The notes beneath the pieces are model-generated. The model was not told the origin of the DNA, ran no database searches, and saw only the letters and a program-made list of their open reading frames with translations. 64,000 bases of DNA, taken from positions 287,648 to 351,647 of the forward strand of contig NZ_JAPYPG010000002.1 of NCBI RefSeq assembly GCF_029937755.1, given 5' to 3'. Origin of the DNA: Henriciella sp. (lineage in GTDB: Bacteria > Pseudomonadota > Alphaproteobacteria > Caulobacterales > Hyphomonadaceae). Both the position numbers and the translations under genes were made by a program. This document shows, piece by piece, positions 26,662 through 35,826 of this stretch. Each line of letters begins with the position of its first letter. The first letter of the stretch is position 1.

Positions 26662-26676
26662 TTAATCTTTGTTTGA
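26662..26676. promoter_or_regulatory. CtrA-like site in the divK-dinB intergenic region
   Basis: TTAA-N7-TTGA, one mismatch from the CtrA consensus TTAA-N7-TTAA, located 62 nt upstream of the divK start. In Caulobacter, divK is reported to be under CtrA control, so the position makes sense, but a one-mismatch match is weak by itself. Confidence 0.3.
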
Positions 26677-26706
26677 ACGGCACCTTTGAACTTGTCTCAA
26701 CGCACG

Positions 26707-26721
26707 GAACATGAGATGAAC
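26707..26721. promoter_or_regulatory. LexA (SOS) box in front of dinB
   Basis: GAAC-N7-GAAC, a perfect match to the alphaproteobacterial LexA box GTTC-N7-GTTC read on the other strand. It ends 4 nt before the dinB ATG, so LexA bound here would block transcription start or early elongation. Confidence 0.8.
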
Positions 26722-26725
26722 AAAC

Positions 26726-28006
26726 ATGCAGACGCTTTGCCGAGACTGTTCGCATGTCAGCGCTCATCGGCTTCGCATGTGCGCAGCCTGCGGCAGTGAC
26801 CGCCTCCTCTTTCATGCCCGGCTCCCCGACCTCAGTGTCGCCCACATTGATTGCGATGCATTCTACGCAGCAATCGAGAAGCGCGACAATCCCGAACTAC
26901 GAAACAGGCCCGTCATTGTTGGCGGTGGAACACGCGGGGTCGTGTCCACCTGCTGCTATATTGCCCGGCTCGATGGCGTTCACTCAGCCATGCCGATGTT
27001 CAAGGCGCTTAAAGCCTGTCCGAATGCCGTCGTCATCAGGCCAGACTTCAGAAAATATTCTGCCGTATCGCGGGAAATCCGCGCAAAGCTCGAGGCCCTG
27101 AGCCCGCTGGTGCAGATGGTCTCCATCGATGAGGGGTATATCGACCTTTCTGGCACCGCCCGCCTGCATTCACACCCGCCAGCCGCCCTGCTCGCAACAC
27201 TTGCCCGCGACGTGGAGCGCGATCTCGGCATCACGATCTCGATCGGCCTTTCGGCCAACCGCTTCCTCGCCAAGATGGCCAGTGAAATGGACAAGCCGCG
27301 CGGCTTTGCCGTCATCGCGCCGGAAGAAGTGGGCGATCTGCTGGGCCCCATGCCCCTCACAGCCATCCATGGCGTCGGACCGGCCTTCGCCAAACGTCTG
27401 GCCACCGATGGCTACCGCCTGATCAACGATATCCGCCGGGCCGACCGCAAGACGCTTATCATGCGCTACGGGGAAAGCGGCCAGCATGTCTGGGAGCGTG
27501 CCCATGGCATCGACCACCGGACTGTCTCCCCCGATCATCAGCGCAAATCCGTCTCCGCCGAGCGCACCTTCAACACCGACATTTCCGCCCATGATGTGCT
27601 GGAGGACCGGCTCTGGTCGGTCTGTGAGGAGACAGCAAGCCGGGCCAAGAAGCATGGACTTGCCGGCTATACCGTGACGCTAAAGCTGAAGCGAAAGGAT
27701 TTCCGGACGCTGACGCGCAGTGTCACCCTGCACGACCCGACCCAGCTGGCACAGACCCTGTTTCGGGCCACCCGGCCTCTTCTCCAGAAAGAAACACGAT
27801 CAGCCACGCCCTACCGGCTGATCGGCATCGGTATCTCTGAACTCTGCCCGGCTGGCGAAGACCAGATCGACCTCATTGATCCAACCGTGGCCAAGCGGGC
27901 TGCCGCCGAACGTGCGGCCGACAGGGCACGCGAGAAGTTCGGCCATGGCGCCGTCCAGACCGGGAGAGGCGTGAGGATGGAAGCTCAGAAACTGCGACGC
28001 GACTGA
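26726..28006 (+). CDS. dinB: Translesion DNA polymerase IV with N-terminal zinc finger
   Basis: A 426-residue Y-family polymerase. The metal-binding residues are D42 (HIDCDAFYA) and D135-E136 (SIDEGYIDL), with Y47 as the likely steric gate. A short N-terminal zinc finger (C5, C8, C19, C22) precedes the palm, an addition seen in many alphaproteobacterial DinBs. The little-finger domain follows to about residue 370. The gene is directly behind a perfect LexA box and is divergent from divK. Because the box almost touches the ATG, the mRNA may be leaderless or nearly so. Confidence 0.95.
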   Translation: MQTLCRDCSHVSAHRLRMCAACGSDRLLFHARLPDLSVAHIDCDAFYAAIEKRDNPELRNRPVIVGGGTRGVVSTCCYIARLDGVHSAMPMFKALKACPNAVVIRPDFRKYSAVSREIRAKLEALSPLVQMVSIDEGYIDLSGTARLHSHPPAALLATLARDVERDLGITISIGLSANRFLAKMASEMDKPRGFAVIAPEEVGDLLGPMPLTAIHGVGPAFAKRLATDGYRLINDIRRADRKTLIMRYGESGQHVWERAHGIDHRTVSPDHQRKSVSAERTFNTDISAHDVLEDRLWSVCEETASRAKKHGLAGYTVTLKLKRKDFRTLTRSVTLHDPTQLAQTLFRATRPLLQKETRSATPYRLIGIGISELCPAGEDQIDLIDPTVAKRAAAERAADRAREKFGHGAVQTGRGVRMEAQKLRRD

Positions 28007-28087
28007 ACATCGCCTTGCAGCTGCGCACCTCGTATGTCTAAGACACTCTCACTTTGCTAGTGATCGAACCCGGAGGCCCGAGCCTGA

Positions 28088-28549
28088 ATGAGCACACCTG
28101 AAGCGCGTCTGTCGGAACTTGGAATCACGCTGCCGGAGCCGATGAAGGCGGTTGCGAATTACGTCCCGTTCGTCATCAGCGGCAACCAGCTCTTTGTGTC
28201 CGGCCAGGTCAGCGCCACCCCGGATGGCCGGATCACGGGCAGGCTTGGCGAGACCATGGACCTGCCGGCCGGCCAGAACGCTGCCCGTCACTGTGGCATC
28301 AATCTGATTGCCCAATGCAAGGCTGCTGTTGGCGACCTCTCGAAGATCTCCCGCGTGGTGAAACTCGGCGGCTTCGTCAACTCCCACCCGCTCTTCACCG
28401 AGATCCCGCAGGTCATCAATGGCTGCTCGGACCTGATGGTTGAGGTCTTTGGCGACAAGGGCCGTCATGCCCGCTCGGCGGTCGCCTGCCCGACCCTGCC
28501 GCTCGGAGTTGCTGTCGAGATTGATGGCATCTTCGAAATCGAGACCTGA
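28088..28549 (+). CDS. RidA/YjgF family protein (153 aa)
   Basis: A Rid-family fold: LFVSGQVSATPDGRITGRLG, the middle GINLIAQCKAAVGDLSKISRVVKLGGFVNS, and the C-terminal HARSAVACPTLPLGVAVEIDGIFEIE. The arginine aligned with the catalytic Arg of RidA appears to be kept (HARSAVA). RidA itself hydrolyses reactive enamine/imine intermediates, but this member is of a longer subgroup and its substrate is not known. GGAGG lies upstream with a rather long spacing of 11 nt. It overlaps the next gene. Confidence 0.85.
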   Translation: MSTPEARLSELGITLPEPMKAVANYVPFVISGNQLFVSGQVSATPDGRITGRLGETMDLPAGQNAARHCGINLIAQCKAAVGDLSKISRVVKLGGFVNSHPLFTEIPQVINGCSDLMVEVFGDKGRHARSAVACPTLPLGVAVEIDGIFEIET

Positions 28550-29276
28550 TCACGACGTGGCGGAACGGTTCTCTCTGCTCGACCACGCTTATGCGCATCG
28601 CGGACTCTGGACGAAGGACGGCATGGAGGAAAACAGCCTCGAAGCCATTCTCGCCGCTGCGGAGGCAGGCTTTGGCTGCGAGATCGATGTTCGCCCCGCC
28701 GCCTGCGGCACGCCGGTCGTTTTCCATGACGAGCAGCTAGACCGCATGACCAAAGCTTCCGGCCCGGTGTCGAAACGCACCGCGGACGAGCTGATGGAGA
28801 TAGGCCTTGCAGGCGGTGGCACCTTACCCAAACTGACCCAGGTCCTTGAGGCCTGGCCCGGCGAGACGCCGTTGCTGGTAGAGATGAAAATCGATGGCTC
28901 GACGGACGCTGTTGGCTTTGCCCAGCTCGTCGCCAGCCGCGTGGCCGAACATGCCGGGCCGGCCGCACTGATGAGCTTCAGCCAACGCGCCGTCACAGCT
29001 ATTCCGGACGAATTGATGAAGGGTGCGCTTGTCATGCCAAGCATGCTGTCGAGAGAGGTCACGCTCGATGCGATGATCAGCGCGGCAGCAACACTGGCGC
29101 CCGATTACCTCGCCTGCCATGTCACCGATGCCATGCGGGCCTCAGGCATTGCGACGGATTACGCCCTGCCAGTGGCGATTTGGACAGTCACAAGCGAAGC
29201 GATGGCGGACTCGATCCGCACACTTCCGGTCTCGCCGATCTTCGAAGGATTCGATCCGGCCTTTGCCCGGGGCTGA
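28524..29276 (+). CDS. Glycerophosphodiester phosphodiesterase
   Basis: A 250-residue GDPD TIM barrel that hydrolyses glycerophosphodiesters to glycerol-3-phosphate and an alcohol. The catalytic HRG is at residues 25-27, with EENSLEA, FGCEIDVRP and VFHDEQLDRM following and the C-terminal VAIWTVTSE strand. There is no signal peptide, so it is cytoplasmic. The start is uncertain: ATG 28524 overlaps the RidA gene by 26 nt, while an in-frame GTG at 28557 just after its stop would remove 11 residues. Confidence 0.85.
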   Translation: MASSKSRPDHDVAERFSLLDHAYAHRGLWTKDGMEENSLEAILAAAEAGFGCEIDVRPAACGTPVVFHDEQLDRMTKASGPVSKRTADELMEIGLAGGGTLPKLTQVLEAWPGETPLLVEMKIDGSTDAVGFAQLVASRVAEHAGPAALMSFSQRAVTAIPDELMKGALVMPSMLSREVTLDAMISAAATLAPDYLACHVTDAMRASGIATDYALPVAIWTVTSEAMADSIRTLPVSPIFEGFDPAFARG

Positions 29277-29297
29277 TCTCGCCTTACCTTGGAGCGT

Positions 29298-30461
29298 ATG
29301 GACGAAACCAGTTTCCAGATCCGACTGATCCACGGCCTCGCTGACGTGGCTCCCCAGGATTGGAACGCTGTCGCCAACCCGCCGGGCTATCCCGATGACC
29401 CCTTCCTGAGCTGGGAGTTTCTCGAAGCCCTGGAATCGACCGGCTGCGCTGTGCCCGAGCACGGCTGGGCGGCGCATCACCTGCTGCTCGAAGCGCCGGG
29501 GCGCGGCCTGATCGGGGCCATGCCGCTCTATCTCAAAGGGCATTCCCAGGGCGAGTTCGTCTTCGACCATAGCTGGGCAGACGCCTATGAGCGCGCTGGC
29601 GGGCACTACTATCCGAAACTCCTCTCCGCCGTGCCGTTCACACCGGTGACAGGGCGCAGACGGCTCGTGAAACCGGGCCCGGACGAAGCGCGCATCGCCA
29701 GCGCCTTGCTGGCCGCAGCCGTCCGGGTCGGCGACAATAACAATCTCTCCTCCCTGCATGTGAACTTCGTTACGGAGGACGAGGCCGCCGCCATGCAGGA
29801 CGCAGGTCTCATGATCCGCACTGACCAGCAATTTCACTGGCACAATCACTACTATCAGAGCTTCGACGACTTCCTCGCCGAGCTTTCCTCGGCCAAGCGC
29901 AAGAACCTCCGCAAGGAACGGCGCAAGGCGCAGGAAGGACTTACCTTCCGCCACATCACCGGTGACGATATTACGGAGGCTCACTGGGACGCTTTCTACG
30001 AGTTCTATGTCGACACAGGCGCCCGCAAATGGGGCTCGCCCTATCTGAATCGCGAGACCTTTTCCGTGCTCGGTGAGCGGATGGCGGACAAGTTGCTGCT
30101 CGTCTTTGCCGAAGAGGATGGCATGCCGATCGCGGGCGCCATGAATGTGATCGGCGGCGAGCGGCTGTTCGGGCGCTATTGGGGCACGGTGGATCCGCGC
30201 CCGATGCTGCATTTCGAGACCTGCTATTATCAGGCGATCGACTTCGCGATCGAGCATGGCCTCAAGGTCGTCGAAGCCGGCGCCCAGGGCGGCCACAAGC
30301 TGGCGCGCGGCTATGTGCCCGAGACGACCTACTCCGCCCACTGGATCGCGCATGAGGGGCTCGCTGCCGCTATCGACGACTATCTCGACCGCGAGCGCGC
30401 CGCCGTGGACCGGGAATCCGCCTTCCTTCGTGACCGTACGCCGTTTAAGAAGGACGGATGA
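29298..30461 (+). CDS. FemAB-like / GNAT superfamily protein (DUF482 type)
   Basis: A 387-residue protein of the FemAB-like (PF04339, formerly peptidogalycan biosynthesis) family. The marks are PFLSWEFLEALESTGCA near the N-terminus, LSSAKRKNLRKERRKAQ in the middle, and GAMNVIGGERLFGRYWG with FETCYYQAIDFAIEHGLKVVEAGAQGGHKLARGY in the second GNAT-like half. Its reaction is not established; Fem relatives transfer aminoacyl groups from tRNA. GGAG is only three bases before the ATG at 29298; a TTG at 29289 is also possible. It overlaps the next gene by ATGA. Confidence 0.85.
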   Translation: MDETSFQIRLIHGLADVAPQDWNAVANPPGYPDDPFLSWEFLEALESTGCAVPEHGWAAHHLLLEAPGRGLIGAMPLYLKGHSQGEFVFDHSWADAYERAGGHYYPKLLSAVPFTPVTGRRRLVKPGPDEARIASALLAAAVRVGDNNNLSSLHVNFVTEDEAAAMQDAGLMIRTDQQFHWHNHYYQSFDDFLAELSSAKRKNLRKERRKAQEGLTFRHITGDDITEAHWDAFYEFYVDTGARKWGSPYLNRETFSVLGERMADKLLLVFAEEDGMPIAGAMNVIGGERLFGRYWGTVDPRPMLHFETCYYQAIDFAIEHGLKVVEAGAQGGHKLARGYVPETTYSAHWIAHEGLAAAIDDYLDRERAAVDRESAFLRDRTPFKKDG

Positions 30462-31036
30462 GCGGGGCTGTTACAATCCGGCGATGCGCGACGCTATCAG
30501 AAGCGTTGATTTGTCAGGGATTACTACAGGCCAACGGTCTCCATTGCTCTGTGGACAACTACTACCATTCAGCAAATGAGTGGTGGCTTGTCCCAGCCTT
30601 CAATGGGGTTTCCCTAAGCGTTTTTCAAAACGATCGTGATGAAGCCCGCAGGCTGATCATCGAGCATGCGGAGACAGGGCCTGCGTTACTGGAACAGGAA
30701 TTCGGCCCTTATGAGACGCCTCGCAAGTACGGCGTTATTGCCGCGTGGTACATGCTTCTGGACTACACGCTTAAAATCCCAAGCCTTGTCATTGCGGTTC
30801 TTCTGACCGGCCTGTTTTCCCTGATCGGGCAGTTCACTCCTGAAGAATGGTGGAGACAACCGGACGTCCAGACGACTCAGTCCTGGGTTCCAGAGGTGCG
30901 GGTGGGAACCTATAACCCGGTTTACGAAACGAGCTTTGAACTTGAAGGCCTGTTGCTCCTGATTGCGATTTTGCTGGTCTTCCTTGCTGATCGCTTGATA
31001 AAGCCGCCAACAGTTGCGAAGGATGATACCCAATGA
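30458..31036 (+). CDS. DUF2007-like membrane protein (192 aa)
   Basis: The N-terminal about 75 residues resemble the DUF2007 putative signal-transducing domain (ATLSEALICQGLLQANGLHCSVDN, then a VSLSVFQNDRDEARRLI strand-helix). Two membrane helices follow (about residues 105-127 and 163-182), separated by a Trp/Pro-rich loop. The region looks visibly less GC-rich than its neighbours, which may mean a younger or less conserved gene. It is linked by ATGA overlaps to both the FemAB-like gene and the HIT gene. Function unknown. Confidence 0.7.
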   Translation: MSGAVTIRRCATLSEALICQGLLQANGLHCSVDNYYHSANEWWLVPAFNGVSLSVFQNDRDEARRLIIEHAETGPALLEQEFGPYETPRKYGVIAAWYMLLDYTLKIPSLVIAVLLTGLFSLIGQFTPEEWWRQPDVQTTQSWVPEVRVGTYNPVYETSFELEGLLLLIAILLVFLADRLIKPPTVAKDDTQ

Positions 31037-31467
31037 CCCTCCACGACAGCTATGATCCCGACAATATCTTTGCCAAGATGCTGCGCGGCGAGGTGCCTTG
31101 TGTGAAAGTGCTCGAGGATGATGTCGCGCTCGCCTTCATGGATATCTTCCCGCAGGCCGAGGGCCACACGCTCGTCGTCCCGAAGGATGTCGAGGCGCGA
31201 AACCTGCTGGAAATGCCGGACGACAAGCTCGGGCCTTACATGCAGCGCGTCCAGGCCGTGACACGTGCGGTAGAAAAGGCCCTCAAGCCAGACGGCATTG
31301 TCGTTACGCAGTTCAATGGAGCACCGGCAGGGCAGACCGTCTACCACCTGCATTTCCATATCATCCCGCGCCGCGAAGGCGAATCACTTCGTCGCCACGC
31401 AGACGGTGGTCCGGCTGACACGGACTCCCTGAAGGGGATTGCGGACAGGATTGCTGCATTTCTCTGA
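31033..31467 (+). CDS. HIT-family nucleotide hydrolase/transferase
   Basis: A 144-residue histidine-triad protein. The triad HLHFHI lies at residues 105-110, with the N-terminal NIFAKMLRGEVPCVKV typical of HINT/YcfF-type enzymes, which hydrolyse adenosine phosphoramidates or acyl-adenylates. It is the last gene of a run RidA-GDPD-FemAB-DUF2007-HIT, all on the plus strand with small overlaps. A stress promoter for the next gene begins directly after its stop. Confidence 0.92.
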   Translation: MTLHDSYDPDNIFAKMLRGEVPCVKVLEDDVALAFMDIFPQAEGHTLVVPKDVEARNLLEMPDDKLGPYMQRVQAVTRAVEKALKPDGIVVTQFNGAPAGQTVYHLHFHIIPRREGESLRRHADGGPADTDSLKGIADRIAAFL

Positions 31468-31472
31468 GACGA

Positions 31473-31497
31473 GGAACATCAATACCCAATACGCGTT
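31473..31497 (+). promoter_or_regulatory. EcfG (general stress response) promoter
   Basis: GGAAC (31473-31477), a 16-nt spacer and CGTT (31494-31497). This matches the alphaproteobacterial EcfG consensus GGAAC-N16/17-CGTT exactly. It starts 5 nt after the HIT gene stop and drives toward the 150-residue hypothetical gene. Confidence 0.7.
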
Positions 31498-31612
31498 GTT
31501 CCGGCTCGGAAGCCTTTAAACTGCAGGTTTTTGCAGCTTGAGGCGCAAGTGCGTGACAGACGCGATGATTGTACTCAACTATATCCCGCCTTCTCCTTCA
31601 GGAGCGGCAATA

Positions 31613-32065
31613 ATGAGACACCAGAATGGTTGGTCCCTGCGGGACAAAGCCGCAAAAAGCGGCGCGCCGCAGACCCGCGCAGAAGTCGACGCAATGATTG
31701 CACGGTCGCAACCCTCGACCGTGCTTACTTTCCTGAGCCGTTGGCTTGAGCTTGAAGACGAACATGCTCAGCTTGAAACGCAGGCAGGCCATGTTCGCGA
31801 TACGCTGGGCGACAAGGTGCTGGGTAATCTGCTCCACGATCGCACGGTCGACATCACCTTCACCATGGTGCGCCGTGCACGCGAACTGATTTCAAAGCCC
31901 TCCCGCCAGGCAGCCGATATCGGCGCGAAGGTCTATGTCCTGACGCGGATCGATCAGCTCAGCGATGACGAGGAGCTCAAGTCGCAGATGTGTAAAAGCA
32001 TCCGGCAAGATGTCGAGGATCTCGATATCGACGTTGAGCGGCTCGCGCGCGCCCGTCAAAGCTAG
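31613..32065 (+). CDS. Hypothetical soluble helical protein, probably stress-induced (150 aa)
   Basis: I do not recognise the family. The protein is mostly alpha-helical, charged and without signal or membrane segments. It has a Trp near the start (NGWSLRDKAAKSG), a leucine-rich middle helix (TVLTFLSRWLELEDEHAQLE) and an acidic C-terminal part (QDVEDLDIDVERLARA). I prefer the ATG at 31613 because GGAG lies at a good distance; in-frame TTG 31538 or ATG 31565 would extend it. Its only visible promoter is the EcfG-type site at 31473, so it is a candidate general-stress gene. A CTGCA / TGCAG hairpin lies in the leader. Confidence 0.65.
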   Translation: MRHQNGWSLRDKAAKSGAPQTRAEVDAMIARSQPSTVLTFLSRWLELEDEHAQLETQAGHVRDTLGDKVLGNLLHDRTVDITFTMVRRARELISKPSRQAADIGAKVYVLTRIDQLSDDEELKSQMCKSIRQDVEDLDIDVERLARARQS

Positions 32066-32088
32066 GCGTTTCAGGCCGACACCCGGGG

Positions 32089-33603
32089 CTAGTCCAGCCC
32101 CAGTTTCGATTTAAGGATCTGGTTGACCGCTTGCGGATTGGCCTTCCCGCCTGACGCTTTCATCACCTGCCCGACAAACCAGCCCATTGCTTTCGGCTTT
32201 TCCTTCACGGATTCCGCCTGTTCCGGATTGGCGGCAATGATCTCGTCAACGATGGCTTCGATCGCCCCCGTATCGGTGACCTGCTTGAGACCATGCTTCT
32301 CGACAATCTCGCCAGGGCTGCCCTCGCCATCGATCATGCGCGCGAACACATCCTTGGCGATCTTGCCGGAGATGGTGTCATCCGAAATGAGATCGATGAG
32401 CTCGCCCAGCTGAACCGCTGAAACCGGGCTGTCGGCAAGCTCGATATCCTCACGGTTGAGATAGCCGAACAGCTCCTGGCTGACCCAGTTGGCGGCCAGC
32501 TTGCCGTCCCGGCCATGGGCGACCACTTCGAAGAATTCAGCCCGTTCGCTATCGGCGGTCAGGACGCCGGCATCATAGCGCGAGAGGCCGTACTCCTCCT
32601 GGAAGCGCTGGCGTTTTTCATCGGGCAGCTCCGGCAGGCTTTCGCTGATATTGTTGATGAACAGGTCGTCGATCTCAAGCGGAAGCAGGTCCGGATCGGG
32701 GAAATAGCGATAATCGTGCGCATCTTCCTTCGAGCGCATCGACCGGGTTTCACCTTTGGTCGGGTCGAACAGGCGTGTCTCCTGGTCCACCTTGCCGCCG
32801 CCCTCGATGATCTCGATCTGGCGACGGGCTTCATACTCGATGGCCGCCTGGATGAAGCGGAACGAGTTCATGTTCTTGATCTCGCAGCGCGTGCCGAGAT
32901 GGGAGAAGTCACCCGTCTCGCGGAACTTTTCGTAAGCGCCCGGCTTGCAGATCGAGACGTTCACATCGGCACGCAGATTGCCCTTTTCCATGTCGCCATC
33001 GCAGGTACCAAGCGCCACGACAATCGACTTCAGCTTCTTCACATACGCAGCAGCTTCCAGCGGCGTGCGCACATCCGGCTTGGAGACGATTTCCATTAGC
33101 GCGACACCGGAGCGGTTCAGGTCCACATAGGTCGCCGTCGGATCCATGTCGTGGATCGACTTGCCGGCGTCCTGCTCGAGGTGCAGCCGTTCGATACGGA
33201 CCGGAAAGCTGTAAGCCGGGTCGCCATGGGCGGGCTCGACGTCCACCTCGATCTCGCCTTCACCGACGATGGGGTGGTCGAACTGCGAGATCTGATAGCC
33301 CTGCGGCAGGTCGGGATAGAAATAGTTCTTCCGGTCGAAACGCGACCATTTGTTGATCTGCGCCTTGAGGCCGAGGCCCGTGCGCACCGCCTGTTCGACG
33401 CATTTGCGGTTGATTACCGGCAGCATGCCCGGCATCGCCGCATCGACGAGCGAGACATTGCAATTCGGATCTGCGCCGAATTTCGTCGAGGCGCCGGAGA
33501 ACAGCTTGGCTTCAGAGGCGACCTGGGCATGCACTTCCAGCCCCATCACCAGTTCCCAGTCTCCGGTTTCGCCTTTCAGCGTATAGGTCGGGCGCTCAGT
33601 CAT
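32089..33603 (-). CDS. gatB: Asp-tRNA(Asn)/Glu-tRNA(Gln) amidotransferase subunit B
   Basis: A 504-residue GatB, which binds the mischarged tRNA and phosphorylates the side chain with ATP. The signature [13 protein letters not shown] opens the catalytic part; [16 protein letters not shown] is the second block. The C-terminal helical and YqeY-like tail domains run from about residue 310 (tRNA binding). It is separated from gatA by two small membrane-protein genes. A short gap of 23 nt separates its end from the convergent hypothetical gene. Confidence 0.97.
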   Translation of the reverse strand: MTERPTYTLKGETGDWELVMGLEVHAQVASEAKLFSGASTKFGADPNCNVSLVDAAMPGMLPVINRKCVEQAVRTGLGLKAQINKWSRFDRKNYFYPDLPQGYQISQFDHPIVGEGEIEVDVEPAHGDPAYSFPVRIERLHLEQDAGKSIHDMDPTATYVDLNRSGVALMEIVSKPDVRTPLEAAAYVKKLKSIVVALGTCDGDMEKGNLRADVNVSICKPGAYEKFRETGDFSHLGTRCEIKNMNSFRFIQAAIEYEARRQIEIIEGGGKVDQETRLFDPTKGETRSMRSKEDAHDYRYFPDPDLLPLEIDDLFINNISESLPELPDEKRQRFQEEYGLSRYDAGVLTADSERAEFFEVVAHGRDGKLAANWVSQELFGYLNREDIELADSPVSAVQLGELIDLISDDTISGKIAKDVFARMIDGEGSPGEIVEKHGLKQVTDTGAIEAIVDEIIAANPEQAESVKEKPKAMGWFVGQVMKASGGKANPQAVNQILKSKLGLD

Positions 33604-33700
33604 TTGGAATCATCCAGCGTTCAAAAAGATCGAGCCGCGTTTAAGCATAGCTCCGGCGGGCATGCCATAGGTCAAACCGCTCAAGCGACAGTCGTGGCAA

Positions 33701-34024
33701 TTACTCCCCGCGCTGCTCAGCCTTCTTGCGGGCCGCTTCGACGCGGGCGCGGCGGGCGGCCATGCGGTCCTTGATATTGTTGCTGAGCCGGCTCGGCGGC
33801 GCATCTTCGGCCTGCTTGCGTTCACGGCGATACTGGATGCGCTCGATGAAGACTGCTCCGCGGATGGAGATGTAAAGCGCGGCCAAAACAGCAGCGAGCC
33901 AGTACATGCGCGTGCGCGGATGGAGCGGATTGATACCCTGCTGCCATGCCATCAGGAAGATCATCAGCACCATAAGGGCGAAAGCGGCGGCGGCGTAGAG
34001 GGCGGTACGGGCGCGTCTGGACAT
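33701..34024 (-). CDS. Small membrane protein with basic C-terminal tail (107 aa)
   Basis: Two predicted membrane helices (about residues 6-26 and 40-60) followed by a highly charged Arg/Lys/Ala-rich tail, probably cytoplasmic (ERKQAEDAPPSRLSN, then ARRARVEAARKKAEQ). Unknown family. It sits between gatA and gatB on the same strand and may be cotranscribed with them, but nothing links it to amidation. Confidence 0.6.
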   Translation of the reverse strand: MSRRARTALYAAAAFALMVLMIFLMAWQQGINPLHPRTRMYWLAAVLAALYISIRGAVFIERIQYRRERKQAEDAPPSRLSNNIKDRMAARRARVEAARKKAEQRGE

Positions 34025-34073
34025 CCGGCACCTTTAGCATTGCCACGACCGGCCCGTCACGATCACAGATGCG

Positions 34074-34343
34074 TTAATCGCGGCGTCCACGCTCGTCCCA
34101 CTCATCGGCCAGGGGCAGCAGGGGCAAGAGGATCAGGAATATGGCGAACAGAAAGAGGAGCGCCGGCACCGCAGCGCCCCTATCGCCCGAATCTGCAACT
34201 CCGCCTGACGTAATCGAATGCACGGCAAGGCCCGCCAAAACGACAGCAAGCGGCCAGCGTATCCAGCGATGGCGGAAGACCGCCGAGCCAAAGATCCAGC
34301 TCGTGATTGCCGACAGGAAATTGCGGTGGCCTCTGGTCGACAT
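34074..34343 (-). CDS. Small membrane protein (89 aa)
   Basis: Starts with a short basic stretch (MSTRGHRNFLSA), then hydrophobic helices around residues 26-45 and 57-77, ending in a charged tail (ADEWDERGRRD). The ATG at 34343 lies 11 nt after the gatA stop; a longer frame starting inside gatA is unlikely. Unknown family; the ribosome site is weak. Confidence 0.55.
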   Translation of the reverse strand: MSTRGHRNFLSAITSWIFGSAVFRHRWIRWPLAVVLAGLAVHSITSGGVADSGDRGAAVPALLFLFAIFLILLPLLPLADEWDERGRRD

Positions 34344-34353
34344 GACCGGAAGC

Positions 34354-35826
34354 TTACCACCATTTCTCTGGCTTCGCCACAAAACCGGCCGCCTCTTCGA
34401 GGGCGCCGCCAACGCGGAAACAGCTCGTCTCATCGAGCGCCTTGCCAATCACCTGCAGGCCGAGCGGCAGGCCCTGCTTGTCGAGCGCGGCCGGCACGGA
34501 AATACCAGGCAGACCGGCGAGGTTCGCCGTCACGGTGAAGATGTCGTTGAGGTACATCTGCACCGGATCGGCCTTCTCGCCATAGGCAAAGGCCGCCGAC
34601 GGACAGGTTGGTGTCAGCAGCGCGTCGCACTCGCCGAAGACGGTGACGAAGTCGTTGAGGATCTTCTTCCGGACCTTCTGCGCGCGCAGGTAATAGGCAT
34701 CATAATAGCCCGAGGAGAGCACATAGGTCCCGATCATCAGGCGGCGCTGGACCTCATTGCCGAAACCCTCCGAGCGGGTCCCCTCATAGGTGTTGATGAG
34801 GTTGTCGCCAGCAACGCGCGTGCCGTAGCGCATGCCATCATAGCGCGCGAGGTTGGAGGAGGCTTCAGCCGGCGCGACGATGTAATAGGCCGGTAGCGCG
34901 TATTTGGTATGGGGAAGGGAGACGTCGACGATCTCGGCACCCTGCTCTTTCAGCCATTCAATGCCCTGGCTCCATAGCGCTTCGATCTCTTCGGGCATGT
35001 CATCGACCCGGTACTCCTTCGGAATCCCGATCTTCATGCCCTGGACACCGCGATGGACGGCGTCGCGCCATTCCGGCACCGGCTCTGGCAGCGAGGTGGA
35101 GTCCTTTTTGTCATGCCCGCACATGGCTTCCAGCAGGATCGCGCTGTCCTCGACGGTCTTGGCGATCGGGCCAGCCTGGTCGAGGGAAGAGGCGAAGGCA
35201 ACCATGCCATAGCGGCTGGCGCGGCCATAGGTCGGCTTGATTCCGACCGTGCCGGTAAAGCTGGCAGGCTGGCGGATCGAGCCGCCCGTATCGGAGGCGG
35301 TCGCACCAAGGCAGAGATCAGCAGCCACAGCGGTCGCCGACCCACCCGAGGAACCGCCCGGCGTCAGTGTCTGGTTGGAGCCTTCCCGGCGCCACGGATT
35401 GGCGGGCGGGCCGAAACGCGATGTCTCATTGGAAGAGCCCATGGCGAACTCGTCCATGTTGAGCTTTCCAAGCATGACAGCCCCGGCATCCCAGAGCTGC
35501 TGGGTCACCGTGGATTCGTAGGTCGGGGTAAACTCACCGAGGATGTTCGAGCAAGCGGTGGTTCGAACGCCCTTGGTGCAATAGAGATCCTTTACCCCGA
35601 TCGGCGCGCCTTCCAGCCGTCCGCCTTCGCCTGCCGCGATCTTCCTGTCGGCCTCAGCCGCCATGTCGAGCGCCTTTTCAGGCGTCTTCACGACATAGGC
35701 ATTCAGCGTCTCGTTCGACGCTTCGACCTGGTCGATGAAGGCCTGCGTGATCTCGGTCGAGGAAAAAGCCTTGCGTTGCAGCCCGTCCAGGGCGGCGGCC
35801 AGCGTCAGTTTGGTGAGTTCGGTCAT
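34354..35826 (-). CDS. gatA: Asp-tRNA(Asn)/Glu-tRNA(Gln) amidotransferase subunit A
   Basis: A 490-residue amidase-signature enzyme that frees ammonia from glutamine for GatB. The Ser-cis-Ser-Lys triad is K79 ([10 protein letters not shown]), S159 ([10 protein letters not shown]) and S183 ([11 protein letters not shown]). I chose the ATG at 35826 ([16 protein letters not shown]), which fits family length; the frame is open to 35892. It is divergent from the small lipoprotein gene at 36003. Confidence 0.97.
   Translation of the reverse strand: MTELTKLTLAAALDGLQRKAFSSTEITQAFIDQVEASNETLNAYVVKTPEKALDMAAEADRKIAAGEGGRLEGAPIGVKDLYCTKGVRTTACSNILGEFTPTYESTVTQQLWDAGAVMLGKLNMDEFAMGSSNETSRFGPPANPWRREGSNQTLTPGGSSGGSATAVAADLCLGATASDTGGSIRQPASFTGTVGIKPTYGRASRYGMVAFASSLDQAGPIAKTVEDSAILLEAMCGHDKKDSTSLPEPVPEWRDAVHRGVQGMKIGIPKEYRVDDMPEEIEALWSQGIEWLKEQGAEIVDVSLPHTKYALPAYYIVAPAEASSNLARYDGMRYGTRVAGDNLINTYEGTRSEGFGNEVQRRLMIGTYVLSSGYYDAYYLRAQKVRKKILNDFVTVFGECDALLTPTCPSAAFAYGEKADPVQMYLNDIFTVTANLAGLPGISVPAALDKQGLPLGLQVIGKALDETSCFRVGGALEEAAGFVAKPEKWW

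Noticed and set aside
29142-30353. A 403-codon open frame on the minus strand opposite the FemAB-like gene
   Set aside because: Shadow of a well-supported plus-strand gene with ATGA coupling on that strand.
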